A DNA stretch of 64,000 nucleotides from Roseinatronobacter monicus (GTDB taxonomy: Bacteria > Pseudomonadota > Alphaproteobacteria > Rhodobacterales > Rhodobacteraceae): the NCBI RefSeq assembly GCF_006716865.1, contig NZ_VFPT01000001.1, positions 516,001 through 580,000 on the forward strand, written 5' to 3'. The notes beneath the pieces were generated by a model. The model saw only the letters and a list, made by a program, of their open reading frames with translations. It was not told the DNA's origin and did not search any database. The translations under genes and the position numbers were made by a program. This document shows positions 36,264-45,037 of this stretch, one piece after another (position 1 is the first letter of the stretch; each line of letters opens with the position of its first letter).

Positions 36264-36334
36264 GCGGTCACGATCTAACCTTGCAACGCAATGCTGTTTC
36301 AGCGACACTTGGGGCCGCGATACAGGAGGTTCTC

Positions 36335-36664
36335 ATGCTCGCCATTAGCCCGCGCAAAATCGTACATATCATCTACCTTGCCCGCGAAGGAACCGTGGGC
36401 GACCGAGAAGCGCATGCCTTTATCAGCGGTTTGAATGACGATGAGCAGGCCAGCCTGACAGCGGTTGCATGGGTCGGGCGCGGGGCGTTCGAGGCGGAGG
36501 AATACAACGAAGCCGTCGCAACTGCCATCACAGAGGCGACGACCCCGACCGCAGATTACTTGCTTGGAATGCCGCATCTGGCGGAAAACCTTGAAAGCGG
36601 GCTGGAAGCGCTGGGCATAGATGTCACGGGCGAAGAAGAGGACTTCTTGCGCCAAGGGTCTTGA
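36335..36664 (+). CDS. DUF3775 domain-containing protein
   Basis: A 109-residue acidic protein with the DUF3775 core (AISPRKIVHIIYLAREG, LNDDEQASLTAVAWVGRG, ADYLLGMPHLAENLESGLEALGI). A perfect AGGAGG lies five bases before the ATG. No membrane or export signal. Function unknown; 71 bp downstream of the SDR gene, possibly a separate unit. Confidence 0.85.
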   Translation: MLAISPRKIVHIIYLAREGTVGDREAHAFISGLNDDEQASLTAVAWVGRGAFEAEEYNEAVATAITEATTPTADYLLGMPHLAENLESGLEALGIDVTGEEEDFLRQGS

Positions 36665-36680
36665 CCCGCAGCTTGCGTGC

Positions 36681-37187
36681 TTAGCCTTTCGCGCTGCTCC
36701 ATTCGGCCAAAGCGGGGTTTGAACCTGCATCTTGCAGCGGCTCTGGCCTCTCAGGCTTATTTGCCAGCGGGGGTGCGGGCACTTTCTTGACACGCAGGTG
36801 ATGCGCCTCTCTTGCGCCAAAATAGAACGCCACGACAGCGCCCAGCAGCCACCAGAGCGGTTCGGGCACATTGCTCAGGGCGAGCATACGGATGGCAAAT
36901 CCGTCCGGGTCGGCCATCGCGTAGACGAACAACCCCAGCGTGCCCAATGCCAAAAGCGGGCGGGGCAAACGGTTCAGGCCGTTGACCGCCGAATCAAACC
37001 AGCCGCCGCGCGCATATTGAAATTCTGCGGTGTGGCTGGCATGCGCGGCCTTATAGGCGTCATGGCCCAGTTCCAGCGCGCGGGTGGCATTGGGGCGAAA
37101 CACCTCTGCCACTGAGGTGACAGTCTGCCCCAGCGCACGCGCCTCTCGCGCGCCGCCAAAGATCCAGCCGAACACCGACCGGATCAT
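36681..37187 (-). CDS. Holin family protein (3-TM type)
   Basis: A 168-residue protein of the 3TM-holin family: amphipathic N-terminus, GWFDSAVNGLNRLPRPLLALGTLGLFVYA, then PEPLWWLLGAVVAFYFGAREAHH and a charged tail. It overlaps the endolysin gene by 4 bp. The pair matches the endolysin-holin genes (rcc00555/00556) that release R. capsulatus gene transfer agent, which lie away from the capsid cluster. No prophage genes adjoin. Confidence 0.85.
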   Translation of the reverse strand: MIRSVFGWIFGGAREARALGQTVTSVAEVFRPNATRALELGHDAYKAAHASHTAEFQYARGGWFDSAVNGLNRLPRPLLALGTLGLFVYAMADPDGFAIRMLALSNVPEPLWWLLGAVVAFYFGAREAHHLRVKKVPAPPLANKPERPEPLQDAGSNPALAEWSSAKG

Positions 37188-37783
37188 GCCCAGCCCCGTG
37201 TGCGGTCGCGGTGCTGACCGTCGGTCAGGTGAAAGCGTGCGCTGATGAATTCCTCGGCGCGGGTAATCCAGCCGCCCTTGCCGCCATCACGTCTGCGCGC
37301 GAATTTGCGGCTGGCCGGACGGCGGTCTGCGATGCTGTAGTAGTGGTCGCGCCGTGCAATGCCATAGGCATCCACCAAATGCGCAGGGGCCATGTCATAA
37401 GCGCGGTGCGCCGCCGCGATGGTCTGCGGGCCGATCACACCATCAACGGCCACTTGCAGCCCCATTTGGTTGAACAACCGCTGCAAGATGCGCACGGCAT
37501 TGGCCCCTGCATTGACATACATATCGAAGATCGTGGGCCAAAGCGGTTCGGGCAACTCGGCGATGCGGGGGCGGTTGAAGTAATGCTCGATATAGATTTC
37601 AACGGCATCCTCGCGCGTCAGGGCGCGCACATCCTGAATGGTGACGTGCTGTCCGGGGCGCAGGCGGCGCAGGGTATGGATCGTCACACCGAAATTCGTG
37701 GCCCCGCCGGGATCATCAGGATCATTGACGAAGCCGCCTTCGCGGGCGACAATCTCGGTGGCAAGCTGGCGAACGGATTTCAT
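37184..37783 (-). CDS. Holin-associated N-acetylmuramidase (glycoside hydrolase 108)
   Basis: A 199-residue peptidoglycan hydrolase. N-terminal GH108 domain with catalytic EGGFVNDPDDPGGATNFGVT, then PLWPTIFDMYVNAGANAVRILQRLFN, and a C-terminal peptidoglycan-binding-like part (VDGVIGPQTIAA). No signal peptide, as expected for a holin-dependent lysin. Coupled to the holin gene by a 4-bp overlap. Probably lyses cells for gene transfer agent release. Confidence 0.9.
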   Translation of the reverse strand: MKSVRQLATEIVAREGGFVNDPDDPGGATNFGVTIHTLRRLRPGQHVTIQDVRALTREDAVEIYIEHYFNRPRIAELPEPLWPTIFDMYVNAGANAVRILQRLFNQMGLQVAVDGVIGPQTIAAAHRAYDMAPAHLVDAYGIARRDHYYSIADRRPASRKFARRRDGGKGGWITRAEEFISARFHLTDGQHRDRTRGWA

Positions 37784-37947
37784 GATGTGGCACCTCTGGC
37801 AGGGACAGATTTGCCAGAATTTGCCGGATTTCCCTCAATTCCAGACTAAGTGAGCGTGCGGTACACAGGTGATGTGCCTGTTTGCCCCCTTTTCCCGCCG
37901 CGCCCTTTGGGCTATCTGCCAATTCCAGAGCAAAGGATCAGTCCGCG

Positions 37948-39078
37948 ATGAGTTACGAACAACCCGGTGATGTCGAGCAAAGCTGGAAAGATGCCATCTC
38001 CTCGACCGAGGAGATCGTTGAAGAGGCCCGCAATGGCCGGATCTTCATTCTTGTGGATCATGAAGATCGTGAGAATGAGGGGGATCTTGTCATTCCTGCG
38101 CAGATGGCGACGCCAGAGGCGATCAACTTCATGGCGACTCATGGCAAGGGGCTGATCTGTCTGACCCTGCCGGGCGAGCGTATCGACGAACTGGGCCTGC
38201 CCCTGATGGCGTCCAGCAATTCGTCGCGCCATGAAACCGCGTTCACAGTGTCGATTGAAGCGCGCGAAGGGGTGTCTACGGGCATTTCCGCCCATGACCG
38301 TGCCCGCACAGTGGCCGTGGCGATTGATGCAGGCAAGGACGCGGCCGATATCGCAACACCCGGTCATGTGTTTCCATTGCGCGCCCGTGATGGCGGCGTG
38401 CTGGTGCGTGCGGGCCACACCGAAGCGGCGGTGGATATCTCGCGGCTTGCGGGGCTGAACCCTTCGGGCGTGATCTGCGAGATCATGAAGGAAGACGGAT
38501 CAATGGCGCGGCTGCCCGATCTGGTGGCATTCGCGCAAAAACACGGGCTGAAGATCGGCACAATCTCGGACTTGATCGCGTATCGGCGTCGTCATGACAA
38601 CCTTGTGCGCGTGATGAGCGAGCAGCAGATCACCTCTGCCTTTGGCGGCGAGTGGATGATGCGGGTCTATTCCGACACCACTCAAGGGGCCGAGCATGTT
38701 GCCCTGATCAAAGGCGATATCACCACGCCTGATCCTGTGCTGGTGCGTATGCATGCCTTTGATCCGCTGCTGGACATGGTTGGCACGGATGGGGGCGCGC
38801 GTGCCAATGAATTCAGCGATGCGATGCGCCTGATCGGCGCTGAGGGGCGCGGGGTCGTGGTGCTGCTGCGTGACACAGAGATGAAAATGACCCCCGCCGA
38901 GGGCGGCACACCGCAAGTGCTGCGCCAATACGGGCTGGGCGCGCAGATATTGTCCTCGCTGGGGCTGCATGATCTGATTCTGCTGACCAATTCCGCCACG
39001 CCCAAAGTGGTGGGGCTGGATGGCTACGGGTTGTCCATTGTCGGCACCCGCAAAATTCCACCCGCGAAAGGCGCCTGA
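37948..39078 (+). CDS. ribB: 3,4-dihydroxy-2-butanone-4-phosphate synthase fused to a degenerate GTP cyclohydrolase II domain
   Basis: A 376-residue protein. Residues about 15-215 form RibB (ILVDHEDRENEGDLV, THGKGLICLTL, GVSTGISAHDRARTV, GHTEAAVDISRLAGL), making dihydroxybutanone phosphate from ribulose 5-phosphate. The C-terminal half resembles GTP cyclohydrolase II, but the zinc site (normally C-x10-C-x-C after VRVHSE) has no cysteines (VRMHAFDPLLDMVGTDGG), so it is probably inactive. Another ribA elsewhere would be needed. First gene of ribB-ribH-nusB. Confidence 0.92.
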   Translation: MSYEQPGDVEQSWKDAISSTEEIVEEARNGRIFILVDHEDRENEGDLVIPAQMATPEAINFMATHGKGLICLTLPGERIDELGLPLMASSNSSRHETAFTVSIEAREGVSTGISAHDRARTVAVAIDAGKDAADIATPGHVFPLRARDGGVLVRAGHTEAAVDISRLAGLNPSGVICEIMKEDGSMARLPDLVAFAQKHGLKIGTISDLIAYRRRHDNLVRVMSEQQITSAFGGEWMMRVYSDTTQGAEHVALIKGDITTPDPVLVRMHAFDPLLDMVGTDGGARANEFSDAMRLIGAEGRGVVVLLRDTEMKMTPAEGGTPQVLRQYGLGAQILSSLGLHDLILLTNSATPKVVGLDGYGLSIVGTRKIPPAKGA

Positions 39079-39079
39079 C

Positions 39080-39628
39080 ATGGCCGGACATGAAACACAT
39101 TACACCCTGCCATTGCCTGAATTTGACAAGGCCCCAAAACTGCTGATCGTGGTCGCCCCCTATTACAAGGATATCGCGGATCAACTGGTCGCAGGGGCTT
39201 GCGCCGAGATTGAAAAGGTCGGCGGCACCCATGAGGTGATTGAGGTTCCCGGCGCGCTGGAAGTGCCCACAGCCATTGGGCAGGCACATCGCATGTCGAA
39301 TTTCGACGGTTTTGTGGCCCTTGGTTGTGTGATCCGGGGCGAGACGACGCATTATGACACGGTCTGCAATGACAGCTCGCGCGCGATTGCGCTTCTGGGG
39401 TTGCAGGGTGCGTGCATCGGCAATGGTATTCTGACCGTCGAGAATCGCGCACAGGCCGAAGCCCGCGCCGAGGTTTCGGGCCAGAACAAGGGCGGCGGGG
39501 CCGCAGCGGCGGCCTTGCATCTGATCGCGCTTGGACGTCACTGGGGCGGCGCGCGCCGTTCGGTCGGGTTCTTGCCAGAGCGCGAAGAAATTCAGATTGC
39601 AGGTCAGAACAAGGGACCGGTTGCATGA
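39080..39628 (+). CDS. ribH: 6,7-dimethyl-8-ribityllumazine synthase
   Basis: A 182-residue lumazine synthase condensing dihydroxybutanone phosphate with the pyrimidine precursor in riboflavin synthesis. Motifs: VPGALEVPTAI, GCVIRGETTHYDTVCNDSSRAI, and GGGAAAAALHLI. The start is 1 bp after the ribB stop; its end overlaps nusB by 4 bp. Confidence 0.95.
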   Translation: MAGHETHYTLPLPEFDKAPKLLIVVAPYYKDIADQLVAGACAEIEKVGGTHEVIEVPGALEVPTAIGQAHRMSNFDGFVALGCVIRGETTHYDTVCNDSSRAIALLGLQGACIGNGILTVENRAQAEARAEVSGQNKGGGAAAAALHLIALGRHWGGARRSVGFLPEREEIQIAGQNKGPVA

Positions 39629-40113
39629 GCGATACCCCCCCGAAACGCCGACCCACGCAGGAAGAACGCCGTGCGCGCAAAGGGGCCGCGCGCTTCTATG
39701 CCGTGCAGGCGCTGTTCCAGATGGAAGCCTCGGATGTGCCGATTGGCGAAATCACCCGCCAGTTTGAAGCGCACCGTATCGGGGCCGAGACGGAAACCGA
39801 GACATGGGCCGAGGCGGATGTGAACCATTTCCGCCGCCTGATCGAACTGGCCGTGGACCGGCAGGCCGCGATTGATCAGATGACGGACCGCGCGCTGGTG
39901 GCGAAATGGCCGATCAGCCGGATCGACCCCACCTTGCGGGCGCTGTTTCGCGCAGCGGGTGCCGAGATGCTAAGTGCGCAAACCCCGGCGCGTGTGGTCA
40001 TTTCGCAATTTGTCGATATTGCCAGAGCTTTCTCCCCCGAAGGCCGCGAAACCAATTTCGTCAATGCGGTGTTGGATCACATGGCCCGCGAGGCTTGCGC
40101 CGCCGAATTCTGA
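39625..40113 (+). CDS. nusB: Transcription antitermination factor NusB
   Basis: A 162-residue all-helical NusB: ARFYAVQALFQMEASD, RRLIELAVDRQAAID, WPISRIDPTLRALFRAAGAEM and VNAVLDHMAREA. Forms the boxA-binding complex with NusE for rRNA antitermination. Coupled to ribH by ATGA overlap, the usual alphaproteobacterial order. Confidence 0.95.
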   Translation: MSDTPPKRRPTQEERRARKGAARFYAVQALFQMEASDVPIGEITRQFEAHRIGAETETETWAEADVNHFRRLIELAVDRQAAIDQMTDRALVAKWPISRIDPTLRALFRAAGAEMLSAQTPARVVISQFVDIARAFSPEGRETNFVNAVLDHMAREACAAEF

Positions 40114-40125
40114 GGCTTGGGCGTG

Positions 40126-40764
40126 ATGCGGCTGGAATTGACCCCCGAGACATTGTTGCAAGCCTATCGGATGGGCGTGTTCCCCATGGCCGAAAGCCGT
40201 GATGACCCGCGCCTGCACTGGTTTGATCCGGTCGCGCGCGGGGTGTTGCCGCTGGACGGATTTCGCATGTCGCGCAGTCTGCGCCGCCGGATTCGCGCCG
40301 AACCATTCAGGCTTAGTCTGGATCAGGCGTTTGAAGCGGTGCTGACGGGCTGTGCCGAGCGCGAATCGACATGGATCAATTCCGAGATTGCGCGGTTGTT
40401 CACGATTCTGCACCGTCAGGGCCATGCCCATTCAATCGAGGTCTGGGAGGGGGAGGAGCTGGTTGGCGGCGTCTACGGGCTGGGCCTTGGCGGGGCGTTT
40501 TGTGGGGAAAGCATGTTCTCGCGCCGCCGCGATGCGTCAAAAGTCGCGCTGGCCTATCTGGTCACGCATTTGCGCAACTGTGGCTATACGCTGTTCGACA
40601 CGCAATATCCTACAGAGCATCTGGCCAGTCTGGGCGGGGTCGAGATTTCGCGCGTCGCGTATCGCGCACGGCTGGCGCATGCCTTGCAAGCAGATGCCGC
40701 GTTCGACCGCGCGCCCCTGCCCAGCGCCTATGATGTGATGCAGTTTATGACCCAGACATCGTAG
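40126..40764 (+). CDS. aat: Leucyl/phenylalanyl-tRNA-protein transferase
   Basis: A 212-residue Aat: TPETLLQAYRMGVFPMAES, LHWFDPVARGVLPLDGFRMSRSLRR, STWINSEI, GLGLGGAFCGESMFSR and LFDTQYPTEHLASLGG. Adds Leu/Phe to N-terminal Arg/Lys for N-end rule degradation. The ATG at 40126 is preferred; TTG and GTG codons lie just before. Its 3' end overlaps the convergent DUF2155 gene by 37 bp. Confidence 0.95.
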   Translation: MRLELTPETLLQAYRMGVFPMAESRDDPRLHWFDPVARGVLPLDGFRMSRSLRRRIRAEPFRLSLDQAFEAVLTGCAERESTWINSEIARLFTILHRQGHAHSIEVWEGEELVGGVYGLGLGGAFCGESMFSRRRDASKVALAYLVTHLRNCGYTLFDTQYPTEHLASLGGVEISRVAYRARLAHALQADAAFDRAPLPSAYDVMQFMTQTS

Positions 40765-41117
40765 CGCGCGTGATCCAGCGCGCTCAGCGCCGGGCTGGAG
40801 GCAATCATCCAGCCTGAGAAAACCATTTCATCGGCGCGGCTGTCGAACACATCAATCCACGCATAGGCTTCGCCTGCCGGGTTTTCGACCGGATAGCGGC
40901 ATTCTTCCAGCATGACGACCAGATGCCCGATCTGCGCGCTGTCGCCCACTTCAAGCGTGATATCCGTGCTGGTTCCCGCGACCCTGTCCAGCCCGCGCAA
41001 CAGCGCCCCGCCAGCGGCAGAAATGCGCTCCGACGGTGTCGGCGGCTCTATTTCCTGTGCGAGGCCGGTCGTCGCCAGGCCAAAACAGGCGCATATGGAG
41101 AGAATAAGAAACCGCAT
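40728..41117 (-). CDS. DUF2155 domain-containing secreted protein
   Basis: A 129-residue protein with a Sec signal peptide (1-20, cleavage after GLA) and a DUF2155 body (ITLEVGDSAQIGHLVVMLEECRY, AWIDVFDSRADEMVFSGWMIASSPALSALDHARYDVWVINC). Two conserved cysteines may pair. Function unknown; its place next to the NDUFA12 gene and aat is conserved in Rhodobacteraceae. Confidence 0.88.
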   Translation of the reverse strand: MRFLILSICACFGLATTGLAQEIEPPTPSERISAAGGALLRGLDRVAGTSTDITLEVGDSAQIGHLVVMLEECRYPVENPAGEAYAWIDVFDSRADEMVFSGWMIASSPALSALDHARYDVWVINCITS

Positions 41118-41199
41118 GTCTATCTGCGCCGATTGCGGCGTTGTCTGCGCTGTACCATGCGCAACAAGCGCATCAGCAGTCCGATGGCCTGACCCATAT

Positions 41200-41574
41200 T
41201 CATTCTGGTGTCCACGCCTCGTAATCCTTGCGCGGGGCCGGTGACGCGCGCCGAATAGACCCTTCTGGCGCATAGGCCAGCGGGGTGCCTGTCAGGTTTT
41301 CCTGATGTTTCTTTTCCCAGTCCTTATGCGTCAGCGGACGTTTGGTCGGCGGCTCGTCCCATGTGTGGTGCAGCCATCCGTGCCAATCAGGTGAAACGCG
41401 GCTGGCCTCGGATTCGCCGTTGAAGATGACCCAGCGCTTTTTGTCATCGGCGGAGCGGTAGAAGATGTTGCCTTGCGCATCCTCGCCCACTTTATTGCCG
41501 TGACGCCATGTAAAGAACGCTGTGTTCAGCGTGGAGAAGTTCCACCATGTCAGCATACGCAGCAGGAATTTCAT
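41200..41574 (-). CDS. NADH:ubiquinone oxidoreductase subunit NDUFA12
   Basis: A 124-residue accessory complex I subunit (B17.2 homologue): [31 protein letters not shown]-like [38 protein letters not shown] and the terminal YEAWTP. AGAGGTGG precedes the start. The supernumerary subunit is shared by mitochondria and Alphaproteobacteria and sits at the membrane side of the peripheral arm. Confidence 0.93.
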   Translation of the reverse strand: MKFLLRMLTWWNFSTLNTAFFTWRHGNKVGEDAQGNIFYRSADDKKRWVIFNGESEASRVSPDWHGWLHHTWDEPPTKRPLTHKDWEKKHQENLTGTPLAYAPEGSIRRASPAPRKDYEAWTPE

Positions 41575-41717
41575 GGGCCACCTCTTCGGTTCAGGGCGCG
41601 GCGAATTTGCGTCCTTATGCACCAGCCTTGCACGGAAATCCAGAGCGAAGCCGCCGGGGTTGTCTTCATCGCGGCGATGGCTACATCACAACATAGAAAC
41701 CAGACCAAGAGGCCACC

Positions 41718-42161
41718 ATGTCGCGTTACGAACGCCGCCCTGAAATCATCGAATCGCTGACCCCGGAGCAGCATTATGTCACGCAAGAAAACGGGACCGA
41801 GCGGCCTTGGTCAGGGGAATATAACAGCAACAAGCGGGCAGGCATTTACGTCGATATCGTCTCGGGCGAGCCGCTTTTTGCGTCATCCGACAAATACGAA
41901 TCCGGGTGCGGCTGGCCTAGCTTTACCAAGCCCATTCTAAGCAAACATGTCGTCGAGTTGCGTGATGACAGTCTTGGCATGGCCCGTATCGAAGTGCGCT
42001 CAGCCCATGGGGACAGCCATCTGGGCCATGTCTTTCCCGACGGCCCCGCCGACCGTGGCGGTTTGCGCTATTGTATCAATTCTGCTGCGCTGCGTTTCAT
42101 CCCGAAAGACGAGATGGAAGCAGAAGGCTATGGCGATCTGTTGGATCAGGTTGATGGCTAG
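41718..42161 (+). CDS. msrB: Peptide methionine-R-sulfoxide reductase MsrB
   Basis: A 147-residue MsrB reducing methionine-R-sulfoxide. Catalytic Cys in [13 protein letters not shown], resolving-type Cys in [10 protein letters not shown], and the [14 protein letters not shown] metal-side motif. Both CxxC zinc pairs found in E. coli MsrB are absent ([10 protein letters not shown] and VRSAHGDS at their positions), so it is the zinc-free form. A 6-bp inverted repeat (CACGAA/TTCGTG at 42168-42184) follows. Confidence 0.95.
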   Translation: MSRYERRPEIIESLTPEQHYVTQENGTERPWSGEYNSNKRAGIYVDIVSGEPLFASSDKYESGCGWPSFTKPILSKHVVELRDDSLGMARIEVRSAHGDSHLGHVFPDGPADRGGLRYCINSAALRFIPKDEMEAEGYGDLLDQVDG

Positions 42162-42220
42162 GCTGGTCACGAACACGATTCGTGGTATCAATGAAGCGCA
42201 GTTGACAACCGGAGTGCGCG

Positions 42221-43675
42221 ATGGCTTTCTCGATCCGCTTTGACAACAGCTATGCGCAGGAATTGACGGGACTATATGTGCCTTGGCAGGGACAGGAATG
42301 GCCCGACCCGCAGCTTTTGGTGTTGAACGAACCGCTGGCGCAGTCGCTTGGGCTTGATACGGCCGCTTTGCGCGGGGCCGAAGGCGTGGGCATGCTGTCA
42401 GGGCACGCCTTGCCCGACACTGCGCGCCCTATTGCACAAGCCTATGCCGGGCATCAGTTTGGTGGGTTTTCTGCGCAGCTCGGGGACGGGCGCGCAATCT
42501 TGCTGGGCGAGGTGATCGACCCGAAAGGTGCACGTTGGGATATTCAGCTGAAAGGGTCTGGCCGCACGCCCTTTGCCCGTGGCGGTGATGGGCGCGCCGT
42601 GCTGGGGCCTGTGTTGCGCGAATATCTGGTGTCTGAAGCAATGGCCGCCTTGGGCGTACCGACAACGCGCGCGCTTGCGGCCTGCACCACAGGCGACCGC
42701 GTTCTGCGCCAGTTCGGGCTGGAGCCGGGCGCGGTGCTGGCGCGTGTGGCTTCCAGCCATTTGCGGGTGGGCACATTCCAGTTTTTTGCCGCTCGCGGCG
42801 AAAGCGAAAAGCTGAAGCTGTTGCTGGAATATGCTATCGCGCGCCATGACCCTGACCTGACGGGCGCCGAGGATGCTGCGCTGCGCTTTCTGGAACGTGT
42901 GGGCCAGCGTCAGGCGAAGCTTGTTGCCCAATGGATGGGGCTTGGCTTCATCCACGGTGTGATGAACACGGACAATTCGACGATTTCGGGCGAAACCATT
43001 GATTACGGCCCTTGCGCCTTCATGGACAGCTATGATCCGGCCAGTGTGTTCAGCTCGATTGATCAGATGGGGCGCTATGCTTACAGCAATCAGCCCGCAA
43101 TCATGGCGTGGAATTTGGCGCGTCTGGCCGAGGCCTTGTTGCCGCTGATCGACACGCAAGAAGACCGCGCCATTGCCCGCGCAAGCAAAGTGATCGAGGC
43201 GACAGAGGCCGCCTATCGTCAGGATTGGCTGAATGTCTTTGCCCATAAGCTGGGTCTGGACACGGCAGATGCGGCCCTCATCGACGATATGCATGCTTTG
43301 TGGCAGGGGCAGGAGGTTGATTTCACGCTGTTCTTCCGTGCCTTGCCAGAGGCCTTGCGGGGCGATCCCGCCCCCGTGGCCGCGCTGTTCAAGTCCGCTT
43401 CGGGACTGGAAAGTTGGCTTGCGCGCTACCGCGCGGCATTCAGTGACCCACAGGGGGCGGCGCGCATGCTTGAGGCCCGCAATCCGCTGTATATACCGCG
43501 CAATCATCTGGTCGAAGCGGCGCTGCAAGCCGCCAGCGATCACGGCGATATGGACCCGTTCCATGCCCTGCTGGAGCGTGTTCAGAACCCTTACCACCCG
43601 GTCGCAGGCATGGAGGCATTCGCCCAACCCGCCCCGCAAGATGCCCCGTCAATCGTCACCTATTGCGGGACTTGA
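42221..43675 (+). CDS. selO: SelO/YdiU pseudokinase-type protein AMPylase
   Basis: A 484-residue SelO: GYAGHQFGGFSAQLGDGRAI, LKGSGRTPFARGGDGRAVL, and GFIHGVMNTDNSTISGETIDYGPCAF. It transfers AMP to Ser/Thr/Tyr of redox-related proteins. No selenocysteine is present; the C-terminus ends VTYCGT with a Cys near the position of the eukaryotic Sec. Pairing with msrB suits an oxidative stress role. Convergent with the MBL gene. Confidence 0.94.
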   Translation: MAFSIRFDNSYAQELTGLYVPWQGQEWPDPQLLVLNEPLAQSLGLDTAALRGAEGVGMLSGHALPDTARPIAQAYAGHQFGGFSAQLGDGRAILLGEVIDPKGARWDIQLKGSGRTPFARGGDGRAVLGPVLREYLVSEAMAALGVPTTRALAACTTGDRVLRQFGLEPGAVLARVASSHLRVGTFQFFAARGESEKLKLLLEYAIARHDPDLTGAEDAALRFLERVGQRQAKLVAQWMGLGFIHGVMNTDNSTISGETIDYGPCAFMDSYDPASVFSSIDQMGRYAYSNQPAIMAWNLARLAEALLPLIDTQEDRAIARASKVIEATEAAYRQDWLNVFAHKLGLDTADAALIDDMHALWQGQEVDFTLFFRALPEALRGDPAPVAALFKSASGLESWLARYRAAFSDPQGAARMLEARNPLYIPRNHLVEAALQAASDHGDMDPFHALLERVQNPYHPVAGMEAFAQPAPQDAPSIVTYCGT

Positions 43676-43687
43676 TCCGCACACGCC

Positions 43688-43718
43688 CCCAAAGCCGACG
43701 CAAGGTCTGCGTTTTGGG
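43688..43718. terminator. Candidate hairpin between convergent selO and MBL genes
   Basis: CCCAAA and ACGCA pair with TGCGT and TTTGGG around a 5-nt loop, with a 4-nt bulge on one side. It lies in the 73-bp convergent gap and may end both units. There is no T-tract, so it may be an mRNA-stabilising or Rho-assisted structure instead. Confidence 0.4.
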
Positions 43719-43748
43719 AGGGCGCGACGGGGCTTGCACCCAGCGGCG

Positions 43749-44588
43749 CTAAATGCGGCCCGGTTCCAGACTATAGCCTGTCGCCGCACGCGTGACCTTG
43801 TTGAAGGCGGGGTGCAGGAAATGCCCACCCGTAAACAGCGCCCCCTCACTGGCCAGTTGGTCAAGCAGCCGTTTGCGCGTCTCGCGCGCCTGATCCATGT
43901 CGATGTCAAAATTGATCCCGATATCGGGGTTTGGCACCTGCAAGGCGGGCGCATGAACAATATCGCCCACATGCACAAGGCTCTGCCCGCCACTGTCCAG
44001 CCGCCAGCCGAAATGGCCCGGTGTGTGCCCCGGCAAGCCCATGCCCCACAAGCCCGGTGCTGCCTCTTTCCCCTCGGACAGGGTTTGCAGCCTGTCGCCA
44101 TAGGCGGCAAGTACGGATTGCGCCAGCTTTGCCCAGTCTGCAACCCCGGACAGCGCGCCTTGGAAATTGGTATCCTCTGACCAGAAGGCGCGGTCTGCAT
44201 CCGTCACGAACAGGGTTGCGTTGGCAAAGACTGCGTCCCCTTCCGGGGTGATCATGCCTGCGACATGGTCGGGGTGCAGATGGGTTGCGACCAGTGTATC
44301 CACCTGATCGGGGGCAACGCCCAGTTCCGTCAGCCCCTCGGACAGAAAGCCGCAGCTTGGTCCGAACAGATCGCGCGGCCCCGCATCGGCCAGAATGACG
44401 CGGCCGGAATGACGAATGAGCACCGCGTTGAAATTCGTCTCAATCTCTGCGGCACCGGCCTGGGTGAGCAGGTCTGTGATCGTCTCGGGTGCTGTGCCCG
44501 GAAACAGATCAGGGGTGAAGGTGACGGCCCCGTCGGTGATGATGCTGACCTTGGCGTCTCCGATGGTCTGGGTGATGGTGCGGCGCAT
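43749..44588 (-). CDS. MBL-fold metallohydrolase
   Basis: A 279-residue metallo-beta-lactamase-fold enzyme: THLHPDHVAG (HxHxDH), GLPGHTPGH, VHVGDIVH and GGHFLHPAF give the dinuclear metal ligands. No N-terminal export signal (start MRRTITQTIG). The family includes quorum-quenching lactonases and generic hydrolases; substrate is not readable. Confidence 0.9.
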   Translation of the reverse strand: MRRTITQTIGDAKVSIITDGAVTFTPDLFPGTAPETITDLLTQAGAAEIETNFNAVLIRHSGRVILADAGPRDLFGPSCGFLSEGLTELGVAPDQVDTLVATHLHPDHVAGMITPEGDAVFANATLFVTDADRAFWSEDTNFQGALSGVADWAKLAQSVLAAYGDRLQTLSEGKEAAPGLWGMGLPGHTPGHFGWRLDSGGQSLVHVGDIVHAPALQVPNPDIGINFDIDMDQARETRKRLLDQLASEGALFTGGHFLHPAFNKVTRAATGYSLEPGRI

Positions 44589-44676
44589 GCTGGTCTCTCC
44601 CTTATGGTGGTGGGGAAAGGGTAGCTTGGCAGCGCAGGGCTGGCAATCATCTGTTGCGCATGTCATCGCGCACGGG

Positions 44677-44703
44677 ATTTGAGTATTTTTGGCAAGAAAA
44701 TGA
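44677..44703 (+). repeat. Dispersed terminator-tail repeat, copy 3
   Basis: TTTGAGTATTTTTGGC followed by AAGAAAATGA, the cleanest of three copies. It is in the 128-bp gap between the MBL and DUF6476-type genes. Here its orientation is opposite to both flanking genes, unlike the other two copies. Confidence 0.5.
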
Positions 44704-44716
44704 TCAAGGATCGGTG

Positions 44717-45037
44717 TTAATCTTCGGGCAGTGCAATCTGATGGCGCAACGCGCCTGTGGCGCGGTCGAACAGAAGAACCTCGTTTTGCTGTGTCAGCAC
44801 AAGCACCCAGTCCGGCGCAAGCGTGATGGCCTGCGCGGTGCTGTCTGCGGGCAAGCTGATGCTGTCTGGCAGCGCCAACGGGGCAGGTGCCATACCAAGG
44901 CGGGTGACAAGCAGCCCGATGATGACTATGACGCCGAGGATCATTACGCTTGTCAGCACCAGAACCAGCCATTTTATAAGCCGCACATCGGGCGGGGGCT
45001 GGTCCGGGGGCGGGGGCATATCAGGGGGCAGGTCCAT
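44717..45037 (-). CDS. Small single-pass membrane protein (DUF6476-like)
   Basis: A 106-residue protein: proline-rich N-terminus (MPPPPDQPPPDV), one TM helix at about 21-47 (LIKWLVLVLTSVMILGVIVIIGLLV), and a C-terminal strand-rich part (WVLVLTQQNEVLLFDRATG). It begins on the opposite strand exactly at the start codon of the pseudouridine synthase gene (shared CATG). Function unknown; I recall this gene next to rluD in the family. Confidence 0.8.
   Translation of the reverse strand: MDLPPDMPPPPDQPPPDVRLIKWLVLVLTSVMILGVIVIIGLLVTRLGMAPAPLALPDSISLPADSTAQAITLAPDWVLVLTQQNEVLLFDRATGALRHQIALPED

Noticed and set aside
36681..37783. Prophage remnant at the holin/muramidase pair
   Set aside because: No integrase, capsid, tail or repressor genes and no attachment repeats flank it; the GTA lysis interpretation fits better.
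37784..37947. FMN riboswitch before ribB
   Set aside because: No RFN-type conserved stem sequences are visible in the short leader.
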